Of a stretch of 43,936 nucleotides of DNA, positions 25,153-33,977 are shown piece by piece. Position numbers and translations under genes: made by a program. Every line of letters starts with the position of its first letter. Positions within the stretch are counted from its first letter, which is position 1. The stretch comes from Sphingobium sp. Leaf26 (GTDB lineage: Bacteria; Pseudomonadota; Alphaproteobacteria; Sphingomonadales; Sphingomonadaceae), in the NCBI RefSeq assembly GCF_001421665.1, contig NZ_LMKV01000032.1:174919-218854 (forward strand), written 5' to 3'. Below the pieces are notes generated by a model. The model was given only the letters and a program-made list of their open reading frames with translations. It did not search any database and was not told the DNA's origin.

Positions 25153-25176
25153 GTTGATATACCGTATACGATATTG
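25153..25176. promoter_or_regulatory. GTATAC-centred operator upstream of oxidase gene
   Basis: ATATACCGTATACGATATT (25157-25175) is an imperfect palindrome around GTATAC, 25 bases before the oxidase start. It matches the receptor-promoter site in 16 of 19 positions. The close spacing to the start suggests it overlaps the promoter and represses. Confidence 0.65.
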
Positions 25177-25200
25177 AAGAGGCGATGCAATGGAGTTTTT

Positions 25201-26421
25201 GTGGGGCGTTTAGCGATAGTCGGCGGCGGCGTCGTCGGACTGGCCGTGGGGCTGGCGCTGCTGGACGCCGGACGGTCCGTGATACTGATCGACGACGATG
25301 CGGACGGGCAGGCCGCCTCCTGGGGCAATGCCGGCCATATCGCGGTCGAACAGGTGGAGCCGCTGGCATCGCTGGCTCTGCTGCGCAGCGTGCCACGCCG
25401 CCTCTTCTGGCGCGGTGGTGCATTGGACTTCCCGCTGTCGGCGATGGGCGCGTGGTTGCCCTTTGGTCTGCGGTTGATGGCGGCGGCACGACCGGCGCGG
25501 TTTCGTCAGGGTAGCGATGCCCTGCGCGGGTTGCTGGCGCAGGCCATGCCGGGTTGGGAGGCGCTGGTCGATCGCATCGGCGAGCCGGGCCTGCTGCGGC
25601 GGGATGGTCATTATGTCCTCTGGCAGACGGCGCAATCGGCGAAAGACGGCCGCGTCGGCTGGGCAGCCGCCGATACCGGGACGGCGCAGGTGCATGACGT
25701 GTCCGTGCCGGAACTGGCGCAACTGTCGCGGCTTACCGGTCAGCCGCCCGCGGGTGCGATCCGCTTTTCGGGCAGTGGCCAGATTGCGGACCTTTCCGCC
25801 CTGCGCCTTGCCCTTCGCGCGGCCCTTGTGGCGGGTGGCGGCGAGATTGTCGGGCGGAATGCCACTTTGCGCCGCACCGGCGGTCGGGTCGAGATACCCG
25901 GTATCGACGCCGACCATGTCATCCTCTGCGCCGGCGTCCGTTCCCGCCCGCTGATGGAGGCGCTGGGCCACAAGGTGCCGATGATCGCCGAGCGCGGCTA
26001 TCATATCCGCGCGGACGCCGCCGACTGGCCCGCCGACCTGCCGCCGGTCGTGTTCGAGGATCGTTCGATGATCGTGACCCGATACCGCGACACCGTACAG
26101 GCCGCCAGCTTCGTGGAACTGAACCACGTCGGCGCCCCGGCCGACCCGCGCAAATGGAAGCGGCTGGAACGGCATGTGGCAGAACTGGGCCTGCCGATCC
26201 GCGGCCCTTTCACCCGCTGGATGGGCTGCCGCCCGACGCTGCCCGACTATCTGCCGGCGATCGGACGTTCGGACCGGGCGGACAATCTCTATTATGCCTT
26301 TGGGCATCAGCATCTGGGGCTTACACTGGCCCCCATCACCGCGCAGTTGGTGACGGCGCTGGTTACGGGAACGGCGCCAAAGCTGTCCAACTCGTTGTTC
26401 GATATCGAGCGTTTTGCATAA
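25201..26421 (+). CDS. FAD-dependent D-amino acid dehydrogenase (DadA / D-hydroxyproline dehydrogenase-like)
   Basis: This 406-residue flavoenzyme starts at GTG 25201, five bases after GGAG (25192-25195), which puts the FAD motif RLAIVGGGVVGLAVGLALLDAG at the very N-terminus. A longer upstream frame would run through the operator and is rejected. The motif ASWGNAGHIAVEQVEPLAS and the C-terminal GCRPTLPDYLPAIG and YYAFGHQHLGLTLAP place it in the DAO/DadA family that oxidises D- or imino acids and passes electrons to the respiratory chain. The SWGNAGHIA form resembles D-hydroxyproline dehydrogenases (HypO/LhpB type) in my memory, not a checked match. The M24 peptidase gene follows after nine bases. 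Confidence 0.85.
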   Translation: MGRLAIVGGGVVGLAVGLALLDAGRSVILIDDDADGQAASWGNAGHIAVEQVEPLASLALLRSVPRRLFWRGGALDFPLSAMGAWLPFGLRLMAAARPARFRQGSDALRGLLAQAMPGWEALVDRIGEPGLLRRDGHYVLWQTAQSAKDGRVGWAAADTGTAQVHDVSVPELAQLSRLTGQPPAGAIRFSGSGQIADLSALRLALRAALVAGGGEIVGRNATLRRTGGRVEIPGIDADHVILCAGVRSRPLMEALGHKVPMIAERGYHIRADAADWPADLPPVVFEDRSMIVTRYRDTVQAASFVELNHVGAPADPRKWKRLERHVAELGLPIRGPFTRWMGCRPTLPDYLPAIGRSDRADNLYYAFGHQHLGLTLAPITAQLVTALVTGTAPKLSNSLFDIERFA

Positions 26422-26430
26422 GGACTTGTC

Positions 26431-27621
26431 ATGATTGGTGGATCGACCGCAGAGATCGAACTGGATCGCCTGCACCCCTGGGCCGACCGCGCCGCACCCA
26501 TTGCGTTGGAGGAGCGTCTGGCGCGCCTCGACAAGGCACAGGTGCTGGCTGACGGCATCGGCGCGCAGGCGCTGCTGGTCAATGCCGGGGCGTCCCTGCG
26601 CTATTTCTCTGCCCTGCCCTGGGGGCAGAGCGAACGACTGGTCGCGATGCTGCTGCTGCCCGGGCGCACGCCGATCATCATCTGCCCGCATTTCGAGATC
26701 GGTACGCTGGAGGCGGATCTGGCGATCAGCGCCGATATCCGGTCCTGGCAGGAGGATGAAGATCCGGTCGCGCTGGTGGTCGATGCGCTGGCGGAGGCCG
26801 GCGTGCGCACGGTGGCTGTCGATCCTGAACTGCCTTTCCACTTCGCCGAGTGGCTGCGCGCCGCGACGCCGGCGGCTCTGGTCGATGCCACCCCCATCAT
26901 CAGCGGCTGCCGCATGGTGAAGTCCGTCGCCGAACTGGCGCTGATGCGACAGGCCAAGGCAATGACGCTGAATGTCCACGCCGCCGCCGCGCGCATCCTG
27001 CGCCCCGGTATCAGGGCAAGCGAAGTGACCCGCTTCATCGACGAGGCGCATCGTCGGCTGGGCGCAAAAGGCTCCAACTTCTGCATCGTCCAGTTTGGCG
27101 AGGCGACAGCCTATCCCCACGGCCTGCCGGGCGACCGCGCGCTGGAGGAGGGCCAACTGGTACTGATCGACACGGGCTGCACGATCGAGGGCTATCATTC
27201 CGACATCACGCGCACCTACGCTTTTGGATCAGTGGGCCAGCAGGCCCGCGACATCTGGGCCTTGGAAAAGGATGCGCAGCAGGCGGCCTTCGATGCCGTC
27301 GTGCCCGGCGCCCCTTGTGAAAGCGTGGACGCGGCGGCACGGGCCGTGCTTGAGAAGGCGGGACTTGGCCCAGACTATCACTTGCCCGGCCTGCCGCATC
27401 GCACGGGCCATGGCATCGGCCTTTCGATCCATGAACCGGCCTATCTGGTGCGCGGGGATAAGACGCCGCTTGCGCCGGGCATGTGCTTTTCCAACGAGCC
27501 GATGATCGTGGTGCCGCAGCGCTTCGGCATCCGGCTGGAGGATCATTTCCATGTCACCGAAACCGGCGCGCAATGGTTTACCCGGCCGCAAGTGGCGATA
27601 GACCGGCCTTTCGCCGAATAA
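26431..27621 (+). CDS. M24-family Xaa-Pro-type peptidase
   Basis: This 396-residue metallopeptidase has a creatinase-like N-terminal domain (~25-160) and a pita-bread catalytic domain (~165-390). All five metal ligands are present: Asp247 (LIDTGC), Asp258 (HSDITRTY), His327 (HRTGHGIG), Glu356 (NEPMI) and Glu370 (RLEDHF). Family members cut the bond before proline (or hydroxyproline) in peptides, usually in the cytoplasm; no signal peptide is seen. It is in an operon with the amino-acid oxidase nine bases upstream. A proline-directed peptidase beside an oxidase, permease and GntR regulator points to breakdown of proline- or hydroxyproline-containing peptides. The frame ends just before an IS630 fragment. 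Confidence 0.92.
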   Translation: MIGGSTAEIELDRLHPWADRAAPIALEERLARLDKAQVLADGIGAQALLVNAGASLRYFSALPWGQSERLVAMLLLPGRTPIIICPHFEIGTLEADLAISADIRSWQEDEDPVALVVDALAEAGVRTVAVDPELPFHFAEWLRAATPAALVDATPIISGCRMVKSVAELALMRQAKAMTLNVHAAAARILRPGIRASEVTRFIDEAHRRLGAKGSNFCIVQFGEATAYPHGLPGDRALEEGQLVLIDTGCTIEGYHSDITRTYAFGSVGQQARDIWALEKDAQQAAFDAVVPGAPCESVDAAARAVLEKAGLGPDYHLPGLPHRTGHGIGLSIHEPAYLVRGDKTPLAPGMCFSNEPMIVVPQRFGIRLEDHFHVTETGAQWFTRPQVAIDRPFAE

Positions 27622-27624
27622 CGC

Positions 27625-27815
27625 CCTGTTCGCTCTGCGGCCTTGGGCATCCGATGTTTGAGCTTGGCGAAGACCTGCTCGATCGGATTGAGGTCGGGCT
27701 TGCAGGGGGCAGGAACAGGAGCCTGGCTCCGGCGTTTCGGATTGCCGTTCGGACGGCTCGCCGTTTGTGATTGCCCGGATTGTCCATGATGACGAAGCCG
27801 CCTCTGGAGCGACCA
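27625..27815 (-). pseudogene. Decayed IS630-family transposase fragment
   Basis: Only the C-terminal part of the DDE transposase remains. The frame near 27815-27700 reads GGFVIMDNPGNHKRRAVR and GARLLFLPPA, matching the IS630 MDN-GSHK and LPPYSP region; a frameshift then moves the match to another frame reading KPDLNPIEQVFAKLKHRMPKAAERT, which holds the catalytic Glu. The 5' half is absent and no intact terminal repeats are seen. It starts just past the peptidase stop codon and marks the left edge of the accessory stretch. Confidence 0.85.
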
Positions 27816-27860
27816 AGAGCCGGGGCTTGAACGTCTGCTTTTTATCCGCGCCCCGGCTCT
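27816..27860. repeat. 11-bp inverted repeat beside the IS630 fragment
   Basis: AGAGCCGGGGC (27816-27826) and GCCCCGGCTCT (27850-27860) are perfectly complementary with a 23-base loop that contains TTTTT. The left arm begins exactly where transposase similarity stops. It may be a remnant of an element end or a stem-loop for the peptidase transcript; no T run follows the right arm. Confidence 0.6.
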
Positions 27861-27887
27861 GGGCCTGAGCAGGAGTGTAGAGGCGGG

Positions 27888-28076
27888 TCAGAGATCGCGG
27901 TTATGCGATGATATCTGGTGCCGCGCCTCGGATGCGGCCCGCAACAATTCCCTGGCCGTGTCTTCCGCCGCCTCAGGCGTCATGCTGACGGCTATGCCAT
28001 CCGGCCCATCCAGCATTACCTGCCCCTCTTCCGCGCAGGCTTTACCGCCTTCCTCGTAGACATATGCTTGGGACAT
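27888..28076 (-). CDS. Small conserved-looking hypothetical protein (62 aa)
   Basis: The frame starts at ATG 28076 with GGAG upstream and encodes an acidic 62-residue protein. A short beta-rich start (MSQAYVYEEGGK) and GQVMLDGPDGIAVSMTPEAAEDTARELLRAASEAR make a compact alpha/beta unit; the PDG-ALTLTPEAAEETA style is common in small sphingomonad proteins of unknown role. No membrane segment or known motif is present. It lies on the same strand as the Crp/Fnr gene, 53 bases after that gene's stop, so it may share its transcript. Confidence 0.65.
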   Translation of the reverse strand: MSQAYVYEEGGKACAEEGQVMLDGPDGIAVSMTPEAAEDTARELLRAASEARHQISSHNRDL

Positions 28077-28129
28077 GGTTTCTCCGTCACTTCACTGGCG
28101 ATGGGCGCTTCCGATAACAGACGGTTCCA

Positions 28130-28843
28130 TTATTCGCTGATGAACAGATAGGACGGATCAAACTCGCTCAGGCGCCGAAGCGTCGGTAAATCCAGAATGG
28201 TGACCCGGCCACGCTGCATATGCATCAATCCGCGCTCCCGTAATTCCTTGAGCATGCGGTTGATATGGACCGGTGTCATGCCGCAAGCCTCGCCCAGGTC
28301 GGCCTGGGTCAACGGGCAGGAAAATTGTCTGCCGTCACTCCGGCCGACGGCGCGCAGTTTAGCTTCGATTTCGCAGAAAAAATGGCCGACGCGGGCGACT
28401 GCATCCAGGCGGCCCAAACGGAATATCCATTCGCGGTGCATGGCCGCATCGAGCAGGGTGCTGAACCAGAGCAGCTTCGTCAGATTAGGCCGATCGCTCA
28501 CAAACTTGTCCAGCGCTTCATGACGGACAAGCGCGATCCTGCACGGGCCAAGGGTCGCTACGTCATGATCCAGGCGTTTGAGCGGATATCCATGAAGATC
28601 GACAAAATCGCCGGCAACGTGCACCGCCACCAGTTGGCGCACACCTTCCCGATCATCCATATAGCGGCATATGAACCCTTCGATCAGATAGGTGCTCATA
28701 CCAATCGGTTGGTTGGAAATCGCAAGGCTATGGCGCGCCGGCACATTTTGTACCGCGTGAATGTTCGCCTCCAGCGCTTGAAGATCTTCTACGGACAGTT
28801 CATCCCGACGGCGATTGCGGAGGAAATCGTTGAAAATCGCCAT
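28130..28843 (-). CDS. Crp/Fnr-family transcriptional regulator
   Basis: This 237-residue protein has an N-terminal cyclic-nucleotide-binding-like barrel (~30-145) and a C-terminal winged helix with LTQADLGEACGMTPVHINRMLKELRERGL (~182-210), the Crp-type HTH. There is no N-terminal Cys cluster, so it is not an oxygen-sensing FNR, and the Arg/Glu pocket of cAMP binders is not evident. It resembles the many Crp/Fnr paralogues of sphingomonads that respond to stress or redox cues. AGGAG precedes ATG 28843. It sits between small hypothetical genes and the amylase in a stretch beside IS debris; its targets are unknown. Confidence 0.9.
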   Translation of the reverse strand: MAIFNDFLRNRRRDELSVEDLQALEANIHAVQNVPARHSLAISNQPIGMSTYLIEGFICRYMDDREGVRQLVAVHVAGDFVDLHGYPLKRLDHDVATLGPCRIALVRHEALDKFVSDRPNLTKLLWFSTLLDAAMHREWIFRLGRLDAVARVGHFFCEIEAKLRAVGRSDGRQFSCPLTQADLGEACGMTPVHINRMLKELRERGLMHMQRGRVTILDLPTLRRLSEFDPSYLFISE

Positions 28844-28988
28844 AAAGTCGTACTCCTGAGCACTTTGACCTGCGCTCTTGGAGTGCCTCAGGGGCTATGC
28901 GCATTTTGACGATATCAGAACCCGCGCAGGGCGAACAGGCACATCAGCTTGCCGCTTTAAGAGATGAAAATCGCCTGTCGGACGAGCC

Positions 28989-29300
28989 TCAGGCGGCGAT
29001 CGCACCAACGGTCGATACCCTCATCGTCGCATTCGCCAGTTCCATGCACTCGTCAAGGCTTGTTCCAGCGATGTGCGTTTGTGTGTCGTCCCGGTGACGG
29101 ATACTCACTTCCCAGATGGCCTCGCTTTCCATGCATCGCACCCGTGAAGCCGTACTGGCAAAAATGATGACGTCGCCCAGCCGTTCGCGGTGGAGCAAAT
29201 GCCGAGCGACCGTCGTATGCGTTTCGCGATGGGCATTATGGTGAATGCGCAGGCTCTCGCATCTGGACGCGATGAATTCTATTGGTCGGCGGTCTGACAT
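28989..29300 (-). CDS. Hypothetical protein (103 aa)
   Basis: The most likely start is ATG 29300, giving 103 residues; the open frame extends to 29480 but its extra 60 residues look non-coding. The protein opens MSDRRPIEFIASRCESLRIHHNAHRETHTTVAR and is rich in Arg and His, with a hydrophobic stretch around LGDVIIFASTASR. I recognise no family. It is on the same strand as the Crp/Fnr gene, 145 bases upstream of it. Codon use is less GC-biased than in the flanking core genes. It could be a genuine accessory gene or a chance frame. Confidence 0.5.
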   Translation of the reverse strand: MSDRRPIEFIASRCESLRIHHNAHRETHTTVARHLLHRERLGDVIIFASTASRVRCMESEAIWEVSIRHRDDTQTHIAGTSLDECMELANATMRVSTVGAIAA

Positions 29301-29500
29301 TGCGCATTGGCTCCACGTCTGTGGCATCGGTTGCAGCGAGAGACGTGCATTTTGCCTTGAAGTTCCGTGGATTCTTGCGTTCTTGATCCATGTTCTACGA
29401 TTAGAGCCTGCGGTGAAGCTCCAGTAGATTTTGAGCGACTGCAACCACTTGTCGACAGGGCCGTTTAGCCGCCGCTGCACTTTCTGCGACAGGAGCTTTC

Positions 29501-31009
29501 ATGGCTGGACGGACCATGCTTCAATTCTTCCACTGGTACTATCCCGACGGCGGAAGGCTTTGGAGCGAAGTCGCGCAGAAGGCCGAAAGTCTCCGGGATA
29601 TGGGTGTGACCGATGTCTGGCTCCCGCCTGCTTACAAGGGCGCAGCGGGCGGCTATTCGGTGGGCTATGACAGCTATGACCTGTTCGACCTGGGCGAGTT
29701 CGACCAGAAAGGTTCGGTGGCCACCAAATATGGCGATCGCGCCGCCCTGGAGCATGCGACGGGTGCATTGCGGGACGCTGGCGTTCGTATCATTCATGAT
29801 GTGGTGTTGAACCACAAGATGGGCGCGGATGAGACCGAGCCGGTCTTTGTGCGCCGCGCTAATCCCGACAACCGTGAAGAAGTAGAGGACGAGGCGTTCG
29901 AAGCCCGCGCCTGGACCCGGTTCACCTTTCCCGGACGGCAGGGCCGTTACTCGGAATTCATCTGGGACGCCAAATGCTTCACCGGCGTCGACCATATCGA
30001 GGAACCGACCGAAGATGGCGTATTCCGGCTGGTCAATGACTATGGCGATGGCGAGTGGAATAGAGAGGTCGATGGCGAAAGGGGCAACTTCGACTATCTG
30101 ATGGGGTCGGACGTCGAATTTCGGAACAACGCTGTTTACGAGGAGCTGAAATATTGGGGGCGATGGCTGGCGGAGCAGCTTCCCTGCGACGGCTTCCGAC
30201 TGGATGCAGCCAAGCATATCCCGGCCTGGTTTTTCCGCGATTGGGTCGGCCATATGCGCGAAAGCGTGGATAGCGAGTTGTTCGTGGTTGCCGAATATTG
30301 GCATCCCGACATGGATGCGCTTCTGGCCTATCTTGATCTGGTGGATCAGCAACTCATGCTGTTCGACGTCGGCCTGCTGCATCGGTTTCATGACGCGGCG
30401 CAGGCGGGCGGGGATTTCGATTTGCGTACCCTCTTCGATGGCGCGCTGGTCGCGGCATCGCCGCAGCATGCCGTGACGATCGTGGGCAATCATGACACCC
30501 AACCGCTCCAGGCCCTCGAAGCGCCTGTCGAGGACTGGTTCAAGCCGCTTGCCTATGCGTTGATCCTGATCCGCGAGCAGGGCGTACCGTGCATCTTCTA
30601 TCCCGATCTCTATGGCGCAAAATATAGCGACGCCGGGGGTGACGGCGACACCCACGAGATCGAAATCAACCCGATCGCCTGCCTGCCACAACTGATCGAG
30701 GCCCGGCAGCGCTTTGCCAACGGGGCGCAGACCGACCTGTTCGATGACCCTCACTGCCTGGGCGTCATCCGACACGGTACATCAGACGAAGCGGGTTGCA
30801 TCCTTCTCGTCAACAATGGCGCAGAGACGACGAAAACCGTCGAACTCGGACCACAACATGCAGGCGCAAATTTCCGCGACTTTCTGGGGCACTGCGAGGA
30901 GATGATAGTCGCCGATGACGAGGGGAAGATAGCGTTGCGCGTGAACGGCGGCTCTGTGAGCCTTTGGGTCCGGACGGATTGTCAGGCGCGCGCAGCCGAA
31001 CCCGGTTAG
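29501..31009 (+). CDS. amyA: Cytoplasmic GH13 alpha-amylase (AmyA-like)
   Basis: This 502-residue enzyme hydrolyses alpha-1,4-glucans. AGGAG lies five bases before ATG 29501 and there is no signal peptide, as in the cytoplasmic AmyA group (GH13_5). GH13 regions are all present: region I DVVLNH (100-105), nucleophile Asp235 in GFRLDAAKH, acid/base Glu265 in VAEYW, and transition-state Asp332 in VGNHDTQP. A C-terminal beta domain follows from ~400. No glycogen or maltose gene is adjacent. The stop codon overlaps the convergent small gene's stop by TTAG. It lies in the accessory stretch beside a Crp/Fnr regulator. Confidence 0.93.
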   Translation: MAGRTMLQFFHWYYPDGGRLWSEVAQKAESLRDMGVTDVWLPPAYKGAAGGYSVGYDSYDLFDLGEFDQKGSVATKYGDRAALEHATGALRDAGVRIIHDVVLNHKMGADETEPVFVRRANPDNREEVEDEAFEARAWTRFTFPGRQGRYSEFIWDAKCFTGVDHIEEPTEDGVFRLVNDYGDGEWNREVDGERGNFDYLMGSDVEFRNNAVYEELKYWGRWLAEQLPCDGFRLDAAKHIPAWFFRDWVGHMRESVDSELFVVAEYWHPDMDALLAYLDLVDQQLMLFDVGLLHRFHDAAQAGGDFDLRTLFDGALVAASPQHAVTIVGNHDTQPLQALEAPVEDWFKPLAYALILIREQGVPCIFYPDLYGAKYSDAGGDGDTHEIEINPIACLPQLIEARQRFANGAQTDLFDDPHCLGVIRHGTSDEAGCILLVNNGAETTKTVELGPQHAGANFRDFLGHCEEMIVADDEGKIALRVNGGSVSLWVRTDCQARAAEPG

Positions 31010-31257
31010 CGCGCCGCCAGTATTTGTCGCTCCATAAAGCTGCAATCGACCAGCAGGGGCGGGCCTACCTTGTCCAAGTCACGCTTCTTCACGCGCCCGT
31101 CGCGCACAACCAATCGGGCATGGCCATCGGCTTTGGCGAGCGCCTCCCGGATCGTATCGCCCGTGCCCGACAGGACCATCCGCCCGCGCAGGGAACCGGT
31201 CGCGCCCTCCATCCCGATGGATGTTTCAAGGCGACCGCCGATAAAGAGCAGGTGCAT
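31006..31257 (-). CDS. Hypothetical protein overlapping the SMP-30 gene end (83 aa)
   Basis: The frame starts at ATG 31257, inside the last 32 bases of the SMP-30 gene in a different frame, and ends at TAA 31008-31006, overlapping the amylase stop on the other strand. Codon choice is coding-like and the sequence (RGRMVLSGTGDTIREALAKADGHARLVVRDGRVKKRDLDKVG) looks globular. I do not recognise a family. It could be a translationally coupled small gene of the lactonase operon, or the remnant of a longer gene cut off at the amylase border. Confidence 0.45.
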   Translation of the reverse strand: MHLLFIGGRLETSIGMEGATGSLRGRMVLSGTGDTIREALAKADGHARLVVRDGRVKKRDLDKVGPPLLVDCSFMERQILAAR

Positions 31258-32241
31258 GGCTCATAGCGACCCGCGCCAGCCGGTCGGACGATGTCAGGAA
31301 CAGGCTGGCGCCGTGCTGCCCGAAACAGATGTTGGCGACCGCCTTGCCGGTGCCGATCAGGCCAATGGGTTCGCCATCGGCCGTCAATATATGCACGCCG
31401 CCCGGCCCCGTAGCGAAGACATGACCGCTTGGCGCCACCTTGAGTCCATCAGGCAGTCCCGGCAACCCCCGCGCCAGATCGGCGCGAAAATCATGGAACA
31501 GCCGCTGTCCCGTCGGCCGCCCGTCCGCGCCTAATATATAGGCGCGCACTTCCGGCCGGTTCTCGTCCGACAGGGCCAGATAGAGCGTCCGCCCGTCCGG
31601 CGCAATCGCCACGCCGTTGGGACGATGATGGCTGCCATCCAGCAATGCCACCTTGCCATCCGGAAACAGCGCATAAAGGCCATTCTGTTCGACCTCCCGC
31701 AATGTCGATGCATCGCCATCGGTAAAGCCATAGGGCGGATCGGTGAAATAGATGATCCCGGACGGCGCGATGCACAGGTCATTGGGGCTGTTGAATCGCT
31801 TGCCGTCGAACCGCTCGGCCAGCATAGTCCGTTTCCGGCTCTGGAGGTCGATCCGCACGATCGCGCGCGTCCCGCTGTCGGCCGCGACCAATGCGCCTTT
31901 CGTGTCGATGGCCAAGCCGTTGAGGCCGGCCTCCCGGACACCCGCCGGGATATCGCCCTGGAAGCCGGCGGGCGACAGGAAAGGTTTGGCGCCATCCTCC
32001 GGACGCCAGCGATAGACGATATTGGCCGGCGGATCGCTGAACAGCAGATAATTGCCCTGCGGCACCCACACCGGCCCTTCCGCCCAGCGAAATCCTTCCG
32101 CCAGAAACTCCACCGTCGCGGACGGCGGGATGATCGCGTCCAGCCTGGGGCTCAGCCGCTTGATGAAGCCAGCGGAGGCGGGGGCGGCCATTGTAGCAAC
32201 CGGCAGGCTGGCCAGACCGGCCAGCAATGTTCGCCGCGCGA

Positions 32242-32245
<4 letters not shown>
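31226..32245 (-). CDS. Exported SMP-30/gluconolactonase-family lactonase
   Basis: The start is ATG 32245, overlapping the previous gene's TGA as ATGA, giving 339 residues; a longer open frame to 32362 is rejected. A signal peptide with a Tat-like ARRTLLAG start (MIARRTLLAGLASLPVATMAAPASA) sends it to the periplasm. The six-bladed propeller shows EGPVWV (metal Glu), NGLAID, FNSPNDLCI (metal Asn), RPNGVAIAPDGRTLY and LPDGLKVAPSGHV (metal Asp). The family opens sugar lactones such as glucono-1,5-lactone. Coupling to an exported Gfo/Idh oxidoreductase and nearby gluconate permease and kinase suggests it converts periplasmic gluconolactone to gluconate. Confidence 0.88.
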
Positions 32246-33345
<1,100 letters not shown>

Positions 33346-33375
33346 GCCATCCTCCCAGGTTGATAGGCGATTATC

Positions 33376-33672
33376 TCAGTCCGCGACGCGGCTCAGGGTC
33401 GGGCGCAACCAGCCCAGATTGCGGGCAGCGATCGCCGCCTGGGTGCGGTTGCGGACGTTCAGCTTGCGCATCAACGCGGTCATATGGACCTTCACCGTGG
33501 CCTCTGCCATGCCCAGCTCATAGGCGATCTGCTTGTTCAGCAGCCCCGAATGGACGCAGTGCAGCACCTTCATCTGGGTTGGAGTCAGGCGGGGCGGTTC
33601 GGCACCCCTATGGTCGATCCGTCCATATGCCTGCTGATCGAGACTATCGTGCAAATCCATCGCGAAGTGCAT
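33376..33672 (-). CDS. Stand-alone LuxR/NarL-type HTH protein
   Basis: This 98-residue protein consists almost entirely of a LuxR-type DNA-binding domain: LTPTQMKVLHCVHSGLLNKQIAYELGMAEATVKVHMTALMRKLNVRNRTQAA. ATG 33672 is favoured over 33699 because GGGAGAGG stands just before it. NarL-type regulators normally carry a receiver domain of about 120 residues in front; none is encoded here and upstream DNA shows no receiver fragment in the frames visible. It may be a natural minimal regulator or the residue of a deleted response regulator. It lies 30 bases upstream of the Gfo/Idh gene on the same strand, so it could share or control that operon. Confidence 0.85.
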   Translation of the reverse strand: MHFAMDLHDSLDQQAYGRIDHRGAEPPRLTPTQMKVLHCVHSGLLNKQIAYELGMAEATVKVHMTALMRKLNVRNRTQAAIAARNLGWLRPTLSRVAD

Positions 33673-33835
33673 CCGTCCTCTCCCTGTTCGGTCCGACAAA
33701 GGGTGCGCCAGCTTTTCTGGCCTGCTGGTTGCATCGGACTCGGTAACGCTAACAGTAGTGGAATCAGTCAGACAGCTTCAAGCAAAAATAACGCGATGTG
33801 CCGAAATATCTAGGATGTTCCATATTATCCTCTAT

Positions 33836-33852
33836 AATCTGTCTAACAGATT
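33836..33852. promoter_or_regulatory. 17-bp FadR/GntR-type operator upstream of gntP
   Basis: AATCTGTCTAACAGATT is a perfect inverted repeat with seven-base arms and a three-base centre. The GT-N3-AC core is that of FadR-subfamily operators. It lies 126 bases before gntP, whose operon encodes an FCD GntR regulator. A second small repeat, ATTAT/ATAAT (33824-33838), adjoins it. Confidence 0.7.
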
Positions 33853-33977
33853 TAAGGCGCGTGGAGCGGAATCGCTGAATTCCGGCGCAATATGATGGGG
33901 GAGAGGATGGCGCTATCACTATGTCGCTCGGCCGCGGTTGCCGCTTGGGAGTGCTGTTCCAGCCATAGGGCGAAGGC

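Noticed and set aside
25135..25200. Longer N-terminus for the FAD oxidase
   Set aside because: It would translate the GTATAC operator, and GTG 25201 has a good ribosome-binding site directly before the FAD motif.
28905..28919. TTGACGATATCAG resembling an FNR box near the Crp/Fnr gene
   Set aside because: The half-sites are one base too close for an FNR box and two positions deviate, so it is not a credible site.
33742..33754. GGTAACGCTAACA resembling the E. coli GntR (LacI-type) gluconate operator
   Set aside because: Only three of six base pairs are symmetric, and the regulator encoded in the locus is FCD/FadR type, for which the perfect palindrome at 33836-33852 is a far better fit.
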